In this document: piece after piece, positions 8,416-17,146 of the stretch
Layout: the number at the start of each line of letters is the position of its first letter
How positions within the stretch are numbered: the stretch's first letter is position 1
The notes under the pieces: generated by a model
Databases searched by the model: none
What the model was told of the DNA's origin: nothing
Seen by the model: only the letters and a program-made list of their open reading frames with translations
Made by a program: the position numbers and the translations under genes
NCBI RefSeq assembly: GCF_016123485.1
Contig: NZ_JADCKQ010000005.1
Location: 186,001 to 250,000 of the forward strand
DNA: 64,000 nucleotides
DNA from: Halocynthiibacter styelae
GTDB lineage: Bacteria > Pseudomonadota > Alphaproteobacteria > Rhodobacterales > Rhodobacteraceae
Direction: 5' to 3'

Positions 8416-9759
8416 ATGACAATTTCCTCTTCGCTTAACGCGGGCGTGGCCGGGCTTTTTGCCAACGCCACCAAACTGGCAACGATTTCTGACAATATCG
8501 CGAATTCCAACACATTTGGATACAAGCGCGCGATGGCGGATTTCGATTCATTCGTTATCACGCAAAGTTCCTCTTCCGGCACGTATTCTGCTGGTGGCGT
8601 ACGCGCCAGTACAACACGACTGGTGGAAGAACGCGGCCCGATTGTTTCCACATCCAACGCCATGGATATCGCCATTGCCGGGCGCGGGATGCTTCCGGTG
8701 ACGACAACCACATCTGTTGGCGCGACGTCGGGCGATCAACCCCTGATGATGACAACCACCGGATCGTTCCACACAGATGCGGACGGAATTCTGCGCACCA
8801 AGTCTGGGCTTGTCCTGCTTGGCGTACCCGCAAATGCGGATGGGTCGATCGATACATTTCCCCGTGATACATCAACCGGACTAGAGCCGGTCAGAATCAA
8901 TGCGAACCAGACCGCGGGTGATCCCACAACCCAAATGAATCTTGGCATCAATTTACCTGCCACACAAACCGGGTTTGGGATGCCGGGCGACCCGCTGACG
9001 TCCTCAATCGAATATTTTGGTAATCTTGGCACCTCAGAGACCCTCGACGTCACATTCACCCCGATGGTGTCCGCCCTTGCAACGGATGGCCTGTCCAACA
9101 CCTGGATCATGGATATTACAGATTCCGCATCCGCCGGAGCCAGCATCGGCCAATTCCGTCTCGTCTTTGATGACACCCAGACCGATGGCGGCACTCTCCT
9201 GGCCGTCACTGAAACCACTCAATCCGGGGTGCCACTCGCTTATCAGCCACACCCGGATTATACCGCTGATGGTGTGCTGGAACTTGCCGTGGATGGCGGC
9301 GATATGGACATCACGATTGGCAGCCTTGGCGACACCAATGGCCTGACACAACTGTCTGATAGTTTTGCTCCGACATCCATAACGAAGGACGGATCACCTG
9401 TCGGCAATCTGACCTCCGTGGAAATTGACGAAAACGGCTTCATTAACGCGACCTACGACACGGGCTTCATCCGACGTCTGTATCAGGTGCCTTTGGTCGA
9501 TGTGCCAAGCCCGAACAACCTGATCGCGATGAACAATCAGGCCTATCAGGTGTCGCCAAACAGCGGGTCATTCTTCCTCTGGGATGCAGGTGACGGCCCA
9601 ACTGGCGCTGTCTCGGGCTACGCCCGTGAAGGATCCACAACAGATGTGGCGGGCGAACTGACGGCCCTGATCCAGACCCAACGTGCCTATTCCTCAAACG
9701 CCAAGGTAATTCAGACTGTGGATGAGATGTTGCAGGAGACCACCAACATCAAACGTTAA
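8416..9759 (+). CDS. flgE: Flagellar hook protein FlgE
   Basis: 447 residues. It has the N-terminal rod/hook motif (NAGVAGLFANATKLATISDN, then IANSNTFGYK) and the C-terminal coiled-coil motif (ELTALIQTQRAYSSNAKVIQ) that flank a variable Thr/Ser/Asp-rich middle. This is the standard plan of axial proteins that polymerise outside the cell after type III export; there is no Sec signal. AAAGG lies six bases before the ATG. flgK follows after 39 bases, so flgE-flgK-flgL-flgI is probably one operon. Confidence 0.92.
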   Translation: MTISSSLNAGVAGLFANATKLATISDNIANSNTFGYKRAMADFDSFVITQSSSSGTYSAGGVRASTTRLVEERGPIVSTSNAMDIAIAGRGMLPVTTTTSVGATSGDQPLMMTTTGSFHTDADGILRTKSGLVLLGVPANADGSIDTFPRDTSTGLEPVRINANQTAGDPTTQMNLGINLPATQTGFGMPGDPLTSSIEYFGNLGTSETLDVTFTPMVSALATDGLSNTWIMDITDSASAGASIGQFRLVFDDTQTDGGTLLAVTETTQSGVPLAYQPHPDYTADGVLELAVDGGDMDITIGSLGDTNGLTQLSDSFAPTSITKDGSPVGNLTSVEIDENGFINATYDTGFIRRLYQVPLVDVPSPNNLIAMNNQAYQVSPNSGSFFLWDAGDGPTGAVSGYAREGSTTDVAGELTALIQTQRAYSSNAKVIQTVDEMLQETTNIKR

Positions 9760-9798
9760 GCCACAGATCCGGGACCAGAAAGGTAACCAGGATTCACC

Positions 9799-11253
9799 AT
9801 GACCATAACAGGTTCAATCGCCAATGCTCTGTCCGGCCTGAATGCAACATCCCGCCGGGCAGAAGTTGTGTCTTCCAATATCGCCAACGCCAACACCGAT
9901 GGGTACGGCGTGCGGCAGCTGGATGTGTCTGCCGCAACGGTTGGCGGCGGCGGGTCCGGCGTCCGCATTGATGGTGTCACCCGGTTGATCGACAACGGCA
10001 TCATCCAGGATCGCCGCCTTGCCGATGCGGGGGTTGGATCCAACACGACCTATATGAAATTCTTCGAAAACCTTGAAAAACAGATTGGTATTCCCGAAGA
10101 ACCCGGCTCCCTTTCCGGCAGATTTGCGGCCTTTGAATCCGCATTGATCACCGCCGCCAGCGATCCCGCATCCGAACCGGGATTAAACGCCGCACTGAAT
10201 GAAGCGCGCGGCATAACACAGCACCTGAAACAGACCTCTGACAGCATTCAGACCCTGCGTGAAGAGGCCGACAACGCGATTTCCACACAAGTCAAACAGC
10301 TGAATGAGGCCCTGCAACAGGTTAAGGATCTGAATGTCTCCATCGCCGCCACCCAGGCCAGGGGCCTGGATACCGCCGCCCTGATGGATCAGCGCCAGCG
10401 GGTCATTGACGGGGTGTCTTCGATTGTGCCCGTGAACCAGGTTGCGCGCGACAATGGAACCGTTGCCCTGTTCACCCGCGGCGGCGCAGTGCTGGTTGAC
10501 AGCAAAGCAGCCGAAATCGGCTTCACCCCGACCAAAGTGATCACCCCGGGCATGTCCGCCGGCAGCCCGCTGTCCGGCCTGACCCTGAATGGCGTGCCGA
10601 TTGACACAAGTTCAGAACACAGCATGTTGAAAGGCGGATCGCTGATCGCGGAGTTTGCGGTGCGCGATGAACTTGCCCCGGATGCCCAGGCGCAGATGGA
10701 TGCCATCGCCCGCAACCTGGTGGAACGGTTTCAGTCCGTCACCACAGACCCGACCCTGGGCCCGACAGTCGCAGGTCTGTTCACAGATAGCGGCGCTGCC
10801 TTTGATCCGCTGAATGAAGAAGGATTGTCTGCCCGCCTGGAAATCAACGCCCTGGTGGATCCCGCTGCCGGTGGCGAAATCCGCCGTTTGCGGGATGGGA
10901 TTGGTGCCGCTACGCCCGGGGATGTAGGCGATGCCACACAGTTGCAAAGGCTCGCCTCTGCGCTTCAGGCACCGCAAACGGTACTGTCCGGTGGCTTTTC
11001 TGCGGAACCGCGCAGCATGACTGTTCTGACATCTGACCTGCTGTCTGGGTTTGGCATCCAGCGGCAAGCCGCCGAAGCAAACCTCAGCTACAGCAACGCG
11101 CAATATGAAACGTTCAGAACGCTTGAATTGCAGGCCGGCGTCGATACCGACCGGGAAATGCAGGAATTGCTGCTGGTGGAACAGGCCTATGCCGCCAACG
11201 CGCGGGTTTTGCAGACCGCAGATGAACTTATTCAAATGCTGATAGGATTATAA
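9799..11253 (+). CDS. flgK: Flagellar hook-associated protein 1 FlgK
   Basis: 484 residues. The N-terminus (IANALSGLNATSRRAEVVSS, then NIANANTDGYGVRQ) and the C-terminus (LLLVEQAYAANARVLQTADE) are the two helical axial-protein motifs. The middle includes the FlgK core around DQRQRVIDGVSSIVPVNQV. It forms the first ring of the hook-filament junction. Its stop codon is directly followed by the flgL ATG, so the junction pair is translationally coupled. Confidence 0.92.
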   Translation: MTITGSIANALSGLNATSRRAEVVSSNIANANTDGYGVRQLDVSAATVGGGGSGVRIDGVTRLIDNGIIQDRRLADAGVGSNTTYMKFFENLEKQIGIPEEPGSLSGRFAAFESALITAASDPASEPGLNAALNEARGITQHLKQTSDSIQTLREEADNAISTQVKQLNEALQQVKDLNVSIAATQARGLDTAALMDQRQRVIDGVSSIVPVNQVARDNGTVALFTRGGAVLVDSKAAEIGFTPTKVITPGMSAGSPLSGLTLNGVPIDTSSEHSMLKGGSLIAEFAVRDELAPDAQAQMDAIARNLVERFQSVTTDPTLGPTVAGLFTDSGAAFDPLNEEGLSARLEINALVDPAAGGEIRRLRDGIGAATPGDVGDATQLQRLASALQAPQTVLSGGFSAEPRSMTVLTSDLLSGFGIQRQAAEANLSYSNAQYETFRTLELQAGVDTDREMQELLLVEQAYAANARVLQTADELIQMLIGL

Positions 11254-12261
11254 ATGCCCAACTTTCTTTCCGTCGGTGATATGTCACAAAGCTATCAGAT
11301 GAACCGGCTCAACGCTGATCTGAAATCCAGGATGAACCAGCTTTCGCTCGAACTGACGACCGGGAAGGTACAGGATGTGGCAGATCGGGTTGGTGGTGAT
11401 TATTCCCCTTTGACCAGCATCGAACGGTCCCTGGAAACCCTGGAAGCCTATCAACACGCCAATGCATCCGCCGCCCTGACCACCACAACGATGCAGAATG
11501 CCCTGGAAACAGTGCAAACCTATGTATCTGACGCCGCGCCTGATCTTCTGATGGCCAGCGATTCCGGGCATATCCACATGATTTCCCCCGCCACAGGGGA
11601 CGCCAAACAGAAATTTGGCGCAGTCATTTCCGCCATGAACACCCAGGTCGCCGGGCGCAGCCTGTTTTCCGGCACTGCAACGGATCAGATACCCTTGGCC
11701 AACCCGGAAACCATCCTGAATGCACTGAACCTGGCCATCGCTGCGGAAACAACCGCCGCCGGGGTCCAGGGCGTAATTGATACCTGGTTTGCCCCTGGCG
11801 GTGATTTCGAAACCGTTGCCTACCAGGGCAGTACAACAAACCTTGCTCCTCTCAGCATCGGGCCACATGAAACCGCCACGCTGACAGCCCGTGCGGATGA
11901 CACCGCCATTCGTGAAACGCTGAAAGGCCTGGCCACTGCTGCCCTTGTGCATGATGGTGCCCTGGCCAGCAATCTGACGGAACAGACAGCCTTGGTTTCC
12001 TACTCGGCATCCACATTGATTTCTGCGGAAAGCAGCATCCTGACCATGCGCACCAATATCGGCACGGCCGAGGCGCAGATTGAACAGGCTTCTGTGCGCA
12101 ATGTGACGGAATCCCAGGTTTTGGAAATCGCCCGCGCCGGAATTGTTGAAGCGGACCCTTACCAAAGCGCGACAGAACTTGAAGCCGCCCAGATCCAACT
12201 TGAAACCCTTTATACCCTCACCTCGCGCCTGTCGCGTCTTTCATTGGCGAACTATCTGTAA
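11254..12261 (+). CDS. flgL: Flagellar hook-associated protein 3 FlgL (flagellin-like)
   Basis: 335 residues with a flagellin-type N-terminus (MNRLNADLKSRMNQLSLELT, then TGKVQDVADRVGGDYSPL) and C-terminus (LEAAQIQLETLYTLTSRLSR). It forms the second junction ring between hook and filament, next to FlgK. It begins immediately after the flgK stop codon. Its own stop (12259-12261) overlaps the flgI start by one base. Confidence 0.9.
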   Translation: MPNFLSVGDMSQSYQMNRLNADLKSRMNQLSLELTTGKVQDVADRVGGDYSPLTSIERSLETLEAYQHANASAALTTTTMQNALETVQTYVSDAAPDLLMASDSGHIHMISPATGDAKQKFGAVISAMNTQVAGRSLFSGTATDQIPLANPETILNALNLAIAAETTAAGVQGVIDTWFAPGGDFETVAYQGSTTNLAPLSIGPHETATLTARADDTAIRETLKGLATAALVHDGALASNLTEQTALVSYSASTLISAESSILTMRTNIGTAEAQIEQASVRNVTESQVLEIARAGIVEADPYQSATELEAAQIQLETLYTLTSRLSRLSLANYL

Positions 12262-13367
12262 TGTTTAGACTTATACTGCACACCCTTTTGTTTTTCTTCC
12301 TGAATGCCAGCCTTGCCCTGGCGACGCCGATCCGCATCAAAGACCTTGTGGAATTTGATGGTGTCCGCGGGAATGATCTTGTCGGATATGGCCTGGTTGT
12401 GGGTCTGAATGGCACGGGCGACGGCATCCGAAATGCACCCTTCACCGAAGAAATCATGTCCAACATCCTGGAACGTCTGGGTGTGAATGTAACCGGCGAA
12501 CAGTTCCGCCCCAAGAACGTCGCCGCCGTCTTTGTCACTGCCACCCTGCCCCCGTTTTCCCGCGCGGGCAGCCAGATTGATATCACCGTTTCCGCAATTG
12601 GTGATGCCAAAAGCCTGCTGGGTGGCACCCTGATCATGACACCGCTGAATGCTGCAGACGGTGAGATTTACGCGGTCGCCCAGGGCACGATCATCGCGGG
12701 TGGCATCAGTGCAGAAGGGGACGGTGGCAGTGTCACCCAGGGGGTTCCGACTGCGGGTGTTATTCCTGCGGGGGCCCGGGTTGAACGGGAAATTGACTTT
12801 GAACTGTCGTCACTTTCTACCCTGCGCCTTGCCCTGCGCACCCCTGATTTCACCACCGCTGGCCGCATTGAACAGGCAATCAATGAAGATTTCGGGCGGG
12901 GGGTTTCGGTGATGCTGGATGCGGGCACTGTGCAGATTGATATCGCGTCCACGCGCATGACCTCGCCCGCGCATGCACTGGGGCGGATTGAAAACATTCT
13001 GGTTACGCCAGAACGACGGGCCCGTGTGGTCGTGGATCAGCGATCCGGCACGATTGTGATGGGCGACGATGTGCGCATTTCGCGCGTGGCGGTGGCCCAG
13101 GGCAACCTGACCCTGCGCATTCAGGAAGATCCGATTGTTGTGCAGCCCAACCCGTTTTCCCCGGGCGAGGTTGTTGTCGTACCCCGCACCCGTGCAGGTA
13201 TTGAGGAAGAAGAAGGCACAGGACTGGCGGAGCTTAACGAAGGGACGTCCCTGTCCGAAGTCATCGCAGGGCTGAACGCACTTGGTGTTTCACCCCGCGA
13301 TATGATCGACATCCTCAAAAGCATCAAAGCCGCAGGCGCCCTGCATGCGGAATTTGTGGTGCGTTAG
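12261..13367 (+). CDS. flgI: Flagellar P-ring protein FlgI
   Basis: 368 residues. A Sec signal peptide (MFRLILHTLLFFFLNASLALA) precedes the highly conserved start of the mature protein (IRIKDLVEFDGVRGNDLVGY). The middle (GAVAQGT-like AVAQGTIIAGG, LRTPDFTTAGRI) and the end (LSEVIAGLNALGVSPRDMID) are typical. It forms the periplasmic ring around the rod. It is the last gene of the flagellar run. Its TAG stop (13365-13367) overlaps the TAA stop of the convergent malonyl-CoA synthetase gene. Confidence 0.95.
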   Translation: MFRLILHTLLFFFLNASLALATPIRIKDLVEFDGVRGNDLVGYGLVVGLNGTGDGIRNAPFTEEIMSNILERLGVNVTGEQFRPKNVAAVFVTATLPPFSRAGSQIDITVSAIGDAKSLLGGTLIMTPLNAADGEIYAVAQGTIIAGGISAEGDGGSVTQGVPTAGVIPAGARVEREIDFELSSLSTLRLALRTPDFTTAGRIEQAINEDFGRGVSVMLDAGTVQIDIASTRMTSPAHALGRIENILVTPERRARVVVDQRSGTIVMGDDVRISRVAVAQGNLTLRIQEDPIVVQPNPFSPGEVVVVPRTRAGIEEEEGTGLAELNEGTSLSEVIAGLNALGVSPRDMIDILKSIKAAGALHAEFVVR

Positions 13368-14875
13368 GCGAAAAGATCTGCGTAATCTTGGCGCAGCGCA
13401 TTTTTCTGCACTTTCCCCATCGTGTTGCGGGGCAGCGCATCCACAACAATATATTTGCGCGGATGTTTGAACCGGGCCAGGTCCGTTGCAATCGCCGCTT
13501 CCATTTGCGTCACATCCGGTTCTTCCCCGGCTTTCCGGGCCACAACCGCCACCACGGTTTCCCCGAAATCGGGATGCGGCACGCCAATCACAGCCGTTTC
13601 CAGAACATGGGGCTGATCATCCAGAACCTGCTCCACCTCTTTCGGGTAGATATTGAAACCCCCGGAAATAATCAGATCCTTACCGCGCCCGGCGATCTGA
13701 AAGTATCCATCTTCGTCCTTTTTCACGAGATCACCGGTGATGAAGAACCCGTCTTCACGCAGTTCCTCTTTCGTTTTCTCAGGCATATTCCAATAGCCTT
13801 TGAACACATTGTCACCGCGCACTTCCAACACGCCAATCTCACCTGTGGGCAGTTCCGCACCCGTGGCCGGATCGGTAATCTTTGCTTCAACCCCAGGCAG
13901 GGGGAAGCCCACCGTGCCAGCCCGGCGTTCACCATTATATGGGTTTGACGTGCTCATATTGGTTTCGGTCATACCATAGCGTTCAAGAATGCGGTGACCT
14001 GTGCGTTCTTCAAACCGAATATGCGTTTCTGCAAGAAGCGGGGCGGAACCAGAAATGAACAGACGCATATTCTGCACCAGATCACGATCAAAACGGGCAC
14101 TGCCCAGCAAACGGGTGTAGAAAGTCGGCACGCCCATCATTGCGGTGGCGTCTGGCAGCAGATCACAGATCACATCCGTGTCGTATTTCGGCAGAAAGAT
14201 CATGCCGCCGCCCGCAGCAAGCGTTGTGAAGGTCGCCACAAACAGCCCGTGTGTATGATAGACGGGCAGCGCGTGCAGCAGCATATCATCTGCTGAAAAC
14301 TGCCACAGATCCTTCAGGATCATCGCATTCGACACAAGGTTCTTATGGGTCAGCATCGCGCCTTTAGATCGGCCCGTCGTACCCGACGTATAAAGAAGCG
14401 CGGCAATGTCATCTTCCTGCCGGTCCACAACCGGTGCATTCGACGCTTGCTGATCCGCGAGATCCGCCATCGCACCGCCGCCATCCGCATTCAGCGTCAC
14501 AAGCTGTGCGCCACAGGCATCTGCCACACCCTGCAGTCCGGCCTGACGTGTTGCATCGCAGACCAATACACGCGCGCCACTGTCTTCAACAAAATAGGAC
14601 AATTCCGCATCGGTATAGGCCGTATTCAAGGGCAGAAAAATCACCCCTGCCTGGACACAGCCCAGATAAAGCGCCAGCGTTTGCGGGGATTTTTCAATCT
14701 GCGCCGCCAGTCGGTCGCCGGGGCGCAGGCCAAGGCTGACAACGGCATTGGCATATTGTGCAACACGGCGGAAGAACGCGGCATGAGACATCAGCCCGCC
14801 ATCCTGAAGTTTCAGAAAAACCGCCGAGGAATCCAGCCAGGGCTGCATAAGTTTGTCAAAAATCGGATTTGCCAT
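13364..14875 (-). CDS. matB: Malonyl-CoA synthetase, acyl-AMP-forming (MatB type)
   Basis: 503 residues from the ATG at 14875 (MANPIFDKLM); an in-frame ATG 22 codons upstream (14941) gives an unlikely extension. Adenylation-domain signatures are the P-loop LLYTSGTTGRSKGAM, ERYGMTETN, the hinge region GRGKDLIISGGFNIYPKEVE, and the catalytic lysine in RNTMGKVQKN. The RYGMTETNM and SNPYNGERRAGTVG segments resemble MatB, which activates malonate and methylmalonate; other short dicarboxylates cannot be excluded. It converges on flgI with overlapping stop codons and has no co-directional neighbour. Confidence 0.8.
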   Translation of the reverse strand: MANPIFDKLMQPWLDSSAVFLKLQDGGLMSHAAFFRRVAQYANAVVSLGLRPGDRLAAQIEKSPQTLALYLGCVQAGVIFLPLNTAYTDAELSYFVEDSGARVLVCDATRQAGLQGVADACGAQLVTLNADGGGAMADLADQQASNAPVVDRQEDDIAALLYTSGTTGRSKGAMLTHKNLVSNAMILKDLWQFSADDMLLHALPVYHTHGLFVATFTTLAAGGGMIFLPKYDTDVICDLLPDATAMMGVPTFYTRLLGSARFDRDLVQNMRLFISGSAPLLAETHIRFEERTGHRILERYGMTETNMSTSNPYNGERRAGTVGFPLPGVEAKITDPATGAELPTGEIGVLEVRGDNVFKGYWNMPEKTKEELREDGFFITGDLVKKDEDGYFQIAGRGKDLIISGGFNIYPKEVEQVLDDQPHVLETAVIGVPHPDFGETVVAVVARKAGEEPDVTQMEAAIATDLARFKHPRKYIVVDALPRNTMGKVQKNALRQDYADLFA

Positions 14876-15032
14876 GTCCCACACCTGTCGTTCATATTTC
14901 TCTTTGCATCGCAGATCGCGCACATCAGGTAAATGCGACAATCGACATAAATCCGCCGCCCTTTCAGCAATTGATCGCCTGGCTCAGCGCAATTGGGGTG
15001 AAACACCCAGTCCGGGGCATTATATTGAAACT

Positions 15033-15635
15033 ATGAAAACGAAATTCCTCCTTGCCCCCACTCTTCTGCTGGCGATGGCGTTGCCCGCCGCGGCAGAGAT
15101 CATTTCTCTCAGAGATCTGTCCAATTATCTGAATGGGCTGCGGACAGCCCAGGCCGGTTTTACGCAGGTGAATGCCGATGGTTCCCGTGCGAACGGAACC
15201 TTTTACATCCGCCGCCCGGGACGCGCGCGTTTTGAATATGAATCGCCGGATGAAACGCTTGTCATGGCTGGCGGTGGTCAGGTTGCGATTTTTGATGGCA
15301 AATCAAACACAGGCCCTGAACAATACCCGCTGCGCCGTACACCACTGTCCGTCATTCTTGCCCGCCGGGTAAACCTGAATGATGCGGATATGGTCGTGGG
15401 TCACCGTGAAGAAGGCGGCAATACCGTTGTGACCGCCCGCGACCCTGATCATGCAGAATATGGGAATATTCAGCTGGTGTTTTCAGACAATCCCGTGCGT
15501 CTGGAACAATGGATCATCACAGATGATGGCGGCAATCGCACCACTGTGACGCTGGATGATCTGGAAGCCAGAAACAATCTGTCTTCCCTGTTGTTCTCCA
15601 TTCCGCATGAAGTCAACAGGCGCAACGGGAACTGA
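15033..15635 (+). CDS. lolA: Outer-membrane lipoprotein carrier protein LolA
   Basis: 200 residues with a Sec signal peptide (KTKFLLAPTLLLAMALPAAA) and a LolA/LolB-fold body (LRTAQAGFTQVNADGSRANG, FYIRRPGRARFEYESP, then VVTARDPDHAEYGNIQLVF). LolA carries lipoproteins across the periplasm from LolCDE to the outer membrane. The ATG at 15033 is chosen because the signal peptide starts there; the upstream in-frame sequence is not coding-like. It is divergent from malonyl-CoA synthetase and convergent with the transglycosylase lipoprotein. Confidence 0.85.
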   Translation: MKTKFLLAPTLLLAMALPAAAEIISLRDLSNYLNGLRTAQAGFTQVNADGSRANGTFYIRRPGRARFEYESPDETLVMAGGGQVAIFDGKSNTGPEQYPLRRTPLSVILARRVNLNDADMVVGHREEGGNTVVTARDPDHAEYGNIQLVFSDNPVRLEQWIITDDGGNRTTVTLDDLEARNNLSSLLFSIPHEVNRRNGN

Positions 15636-15657
15636 CCCGGCGCCTGTCTGTTTCAGA

Positions 15658-16236
15658 TTACAAACAACTGCGGAGCTGCTGGCGATATGTATTCGCGCGG
15701 CTCTGCACCCGTCCAGCCACACTGACCAGCCAGCCTTTCGCGCGGTAACTGCCACGGGAATAGCCGCCGCGCCCTTCGTGATAGGCCAGATACTGGTTAC
15801 GCGCATCTGACAGCGAAATACCAAGCTGATCGCGCGTGCCGGTCATATACCAGCCAATGAAATCAGTCGCATCGTCAATATCATCCCGCTTCGCCCCCCG
15901 GCGTCCGGTATCCTGGCGGTATTCATCCCATGTCGCGTCCAGTGCCTGGCTATAGCCAAAAGCAGAACTCTGACGTCCCATCGGGATCACTCCCAGTGCA
16001 TAGCGCAAAGGTGTGCGGGCGTTTGAGATAAACTTACTTTCCTGATAGATCGTCGCCATCTGCACATGCACAGGCACGCCCCAACGACGTTCGGTGCGCT
16101 TCATCGCGCGTTCAAAAGACGGGCGCTGATCAAGAATGCTACAGGCATTATCCAGATTGCGCGGTGCGGTGGTATTGCTGCTGCCACAGGCCGCAACAAA
16201 CCCAATCAAAACAAGGGATCTCAGACTTTTACGCAT
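15658..16236 (-). CDS. Lipoprotein with lytic transglycosylase-like (SLT) domain
   Basis: 192 residues. The N-terminus (SLRSLVLIGFVAAC) ends in a lipobox, so the mature protein should be lipid-anchored at Cys17. The domain contains HVQMATIYQESKFISNARTP (catalytic Glu in YQESKF), AFGYSQALDATWDEY, and AYHEGRGGYSRGSY, the usual order of SLT family motifs. It is expected to cleave peptidoglycan glycan strands. Its stop is 22 bases from the lolA stop in convergent orientation. It is compact for an SLT enzyme, with no extra binding domain. Confidence 0.8.
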   Translation of the reverse strand: MRKSLRSLVLIGFVAACGSSNTTAPRNLDNACSILDQRPSFERAMKRTERRWGVPVHVQMATIYQESKFISNARTPLRYALGVIPMGRQSSAFGYSQALDATWDEYRQDTGRRGAKRDDIDDATDFIGWYMTGTRDQLGISLSDARNQYLAYHEGRGGYSRGSYRAKGWLVSVAGRVQSRANTYRQQLRSCL

Positions 16237-16383
16237 TTTTTCTGCTCTTTTTTGTATTTTCGTAATAATACCGCATTTCCGTCTGTTCGAAAACGGCTGA
16301 TCTTCATTTTTACGCTGCTCTGCCCCTTACGGCCAGTATTCAGAGGGTTTTTTGCGGGTTTCCGCCTGGCCCCATAGACATGA

Positions 16384-16423
16384 GTTCCGCGAATACCTAG
16401 GTTCCGCGAATGAAAGGTTCCGC
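16384..16423 (+). repeat. Three direct GTTCCGC repeats ending at the hspQ start codon
   Basis: GTTCCGC occurs at 16384, 16401 and 16417 (spacings 17 and 16 bases). The first two copies are identical over 11 bases (GTTCCGCGAAT). The third lies between the AAAGG ribosome binding site and the ATG at 16425. The near-helical spacing and position suggest a regulator-binding or translational control element for hspQ. Confidence 0.45.
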
Positions 16424-16424
16424 C

Positions 16425-16751
16425 ATGAATCAAATTGACGCAAAATTTCACCTAGGCCAGGTCGTCTGCCATCGCGTGCATCCGTTTCGGGGCGTTGTGT
16501 TTGATGTTGATCCGGAGTTTGCCAATTCAGATGAATGGTACGACGCGCTGCCCGAAGACAGCCGGCCCCGAAAGGACCAGCCGTTCTATCATCTCTTGGC
16601 TGAAAATTCTGACAGCTATTACGTCGCCTATGTGTCTGAACAAAACCTCGTGGCAGATACATCAGGTGAGCCCGTAAGCCACCCTGATGTGGCCCAGATG
16701 TTTGGTGAACTCACAGGTGGGGCATATGCCGTCGGCGCACAGCTGAATTAA
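16425..16751 (+). CDS. hspQ: Heat shock protein HspQ
   Basis: 108 residues. The pattern FHLGQVVCHRVHPFRGVVFD, then DVDPEF, DQPFYHLLAEN and YVAYVSEQNL is diagnostic of HspQ. This small hemimethylated-DNA-binding-like protein enhances the Lon protease and stabilises or triggers turnover of specific proteins. The ATG at 16425 follows AAAGG; another in-frame ATG at 16410 lacks a ribosome binding site. Its stop overlaps the stop of the convergent rhodanese gene within ATTAAT. Confidence 0.9.
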   Translation: MNQIDAKFHLGQVVCHRVHPFRGVVFDVDPEFANSDEWYDALPEDSRPRKDQPFYHLLAENSDSYYVAYVSEQNLVADTSGEPVSHPDVAQMFGELTGGAYAVGAQLN

Positions 16752-17137
16752 TCAGGCAGATCCACGGGAAATCCTGCGATCTTCCAGGCTTTAAAGCCCC
16801 CATCCATTTCAGCAATATTCTGAACACCCATCTCTTGCAGGGCTTTTACGCTCAGCGCGGATCGCCAGGCTGACGCACAGAACAAGATCAGCTTCCGCCC
16901 ATCTGCCAGTTCAGGTTTGTGATACGGGCTGTCCGGCGCGATCCAGAATTCAAGCATCCCACGCGGCGCGTGAAACGCCCCATCAATCCGCCCGTCGCGC
17001 TGCAATTCACGAACATCTCGGATATCCACCAAAAGCGCACTTCCTTCCGACGCCTCGCGGCGGGCGTCTTCCAGCGAGAGTGTTTCTATCTGCGCCTTCG
17101 CCTCGGACAGCAGGTCCTGTATTGGTTTTATCGCCAT
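16748..17137 (-). CDS. Single-domain rhodanese-like protein
   Basis: 129 residues, one rhodanese domain: LLVDIRDVRELQRDGRIDGA near the start, the active-site loop LFCASAWRSAL with the catalytic cysteine, and MDGGFKAWKIAGFPV at the end. It is cytoplasmic. Such proteins transfer sulfane sulfur to acceptors such as glutathione or cyanide; the substrate is not evident. GAGGGAAA lies just before its ATG, 9 bases after the stop of the upstream gamma-glutamyltransferase gene, so the two form an operon. Confidence 0.85.
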   Translation of the reverse strand: MAIKPIQDLLSEAKAQIETLSLEDARREASEGSALLVDIRDVRELQRDGRIDGAFHAPRGMLEFWIAPDSPYHKPELADGRKLILFCASAWRSALSVKALQEMGVQNIAEMDGGFKAWKIAGFPVDLPD

Positions 17138-17146
17138 GATTTTCCC

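Noticed and set aside
14876-14941. Longer start of the malonyl-CoA synthetase gene
   Set aside because: The 22 extra residues are rich in Arg, Cys and Tyr, unlike the family, whose members start near MANPIF.
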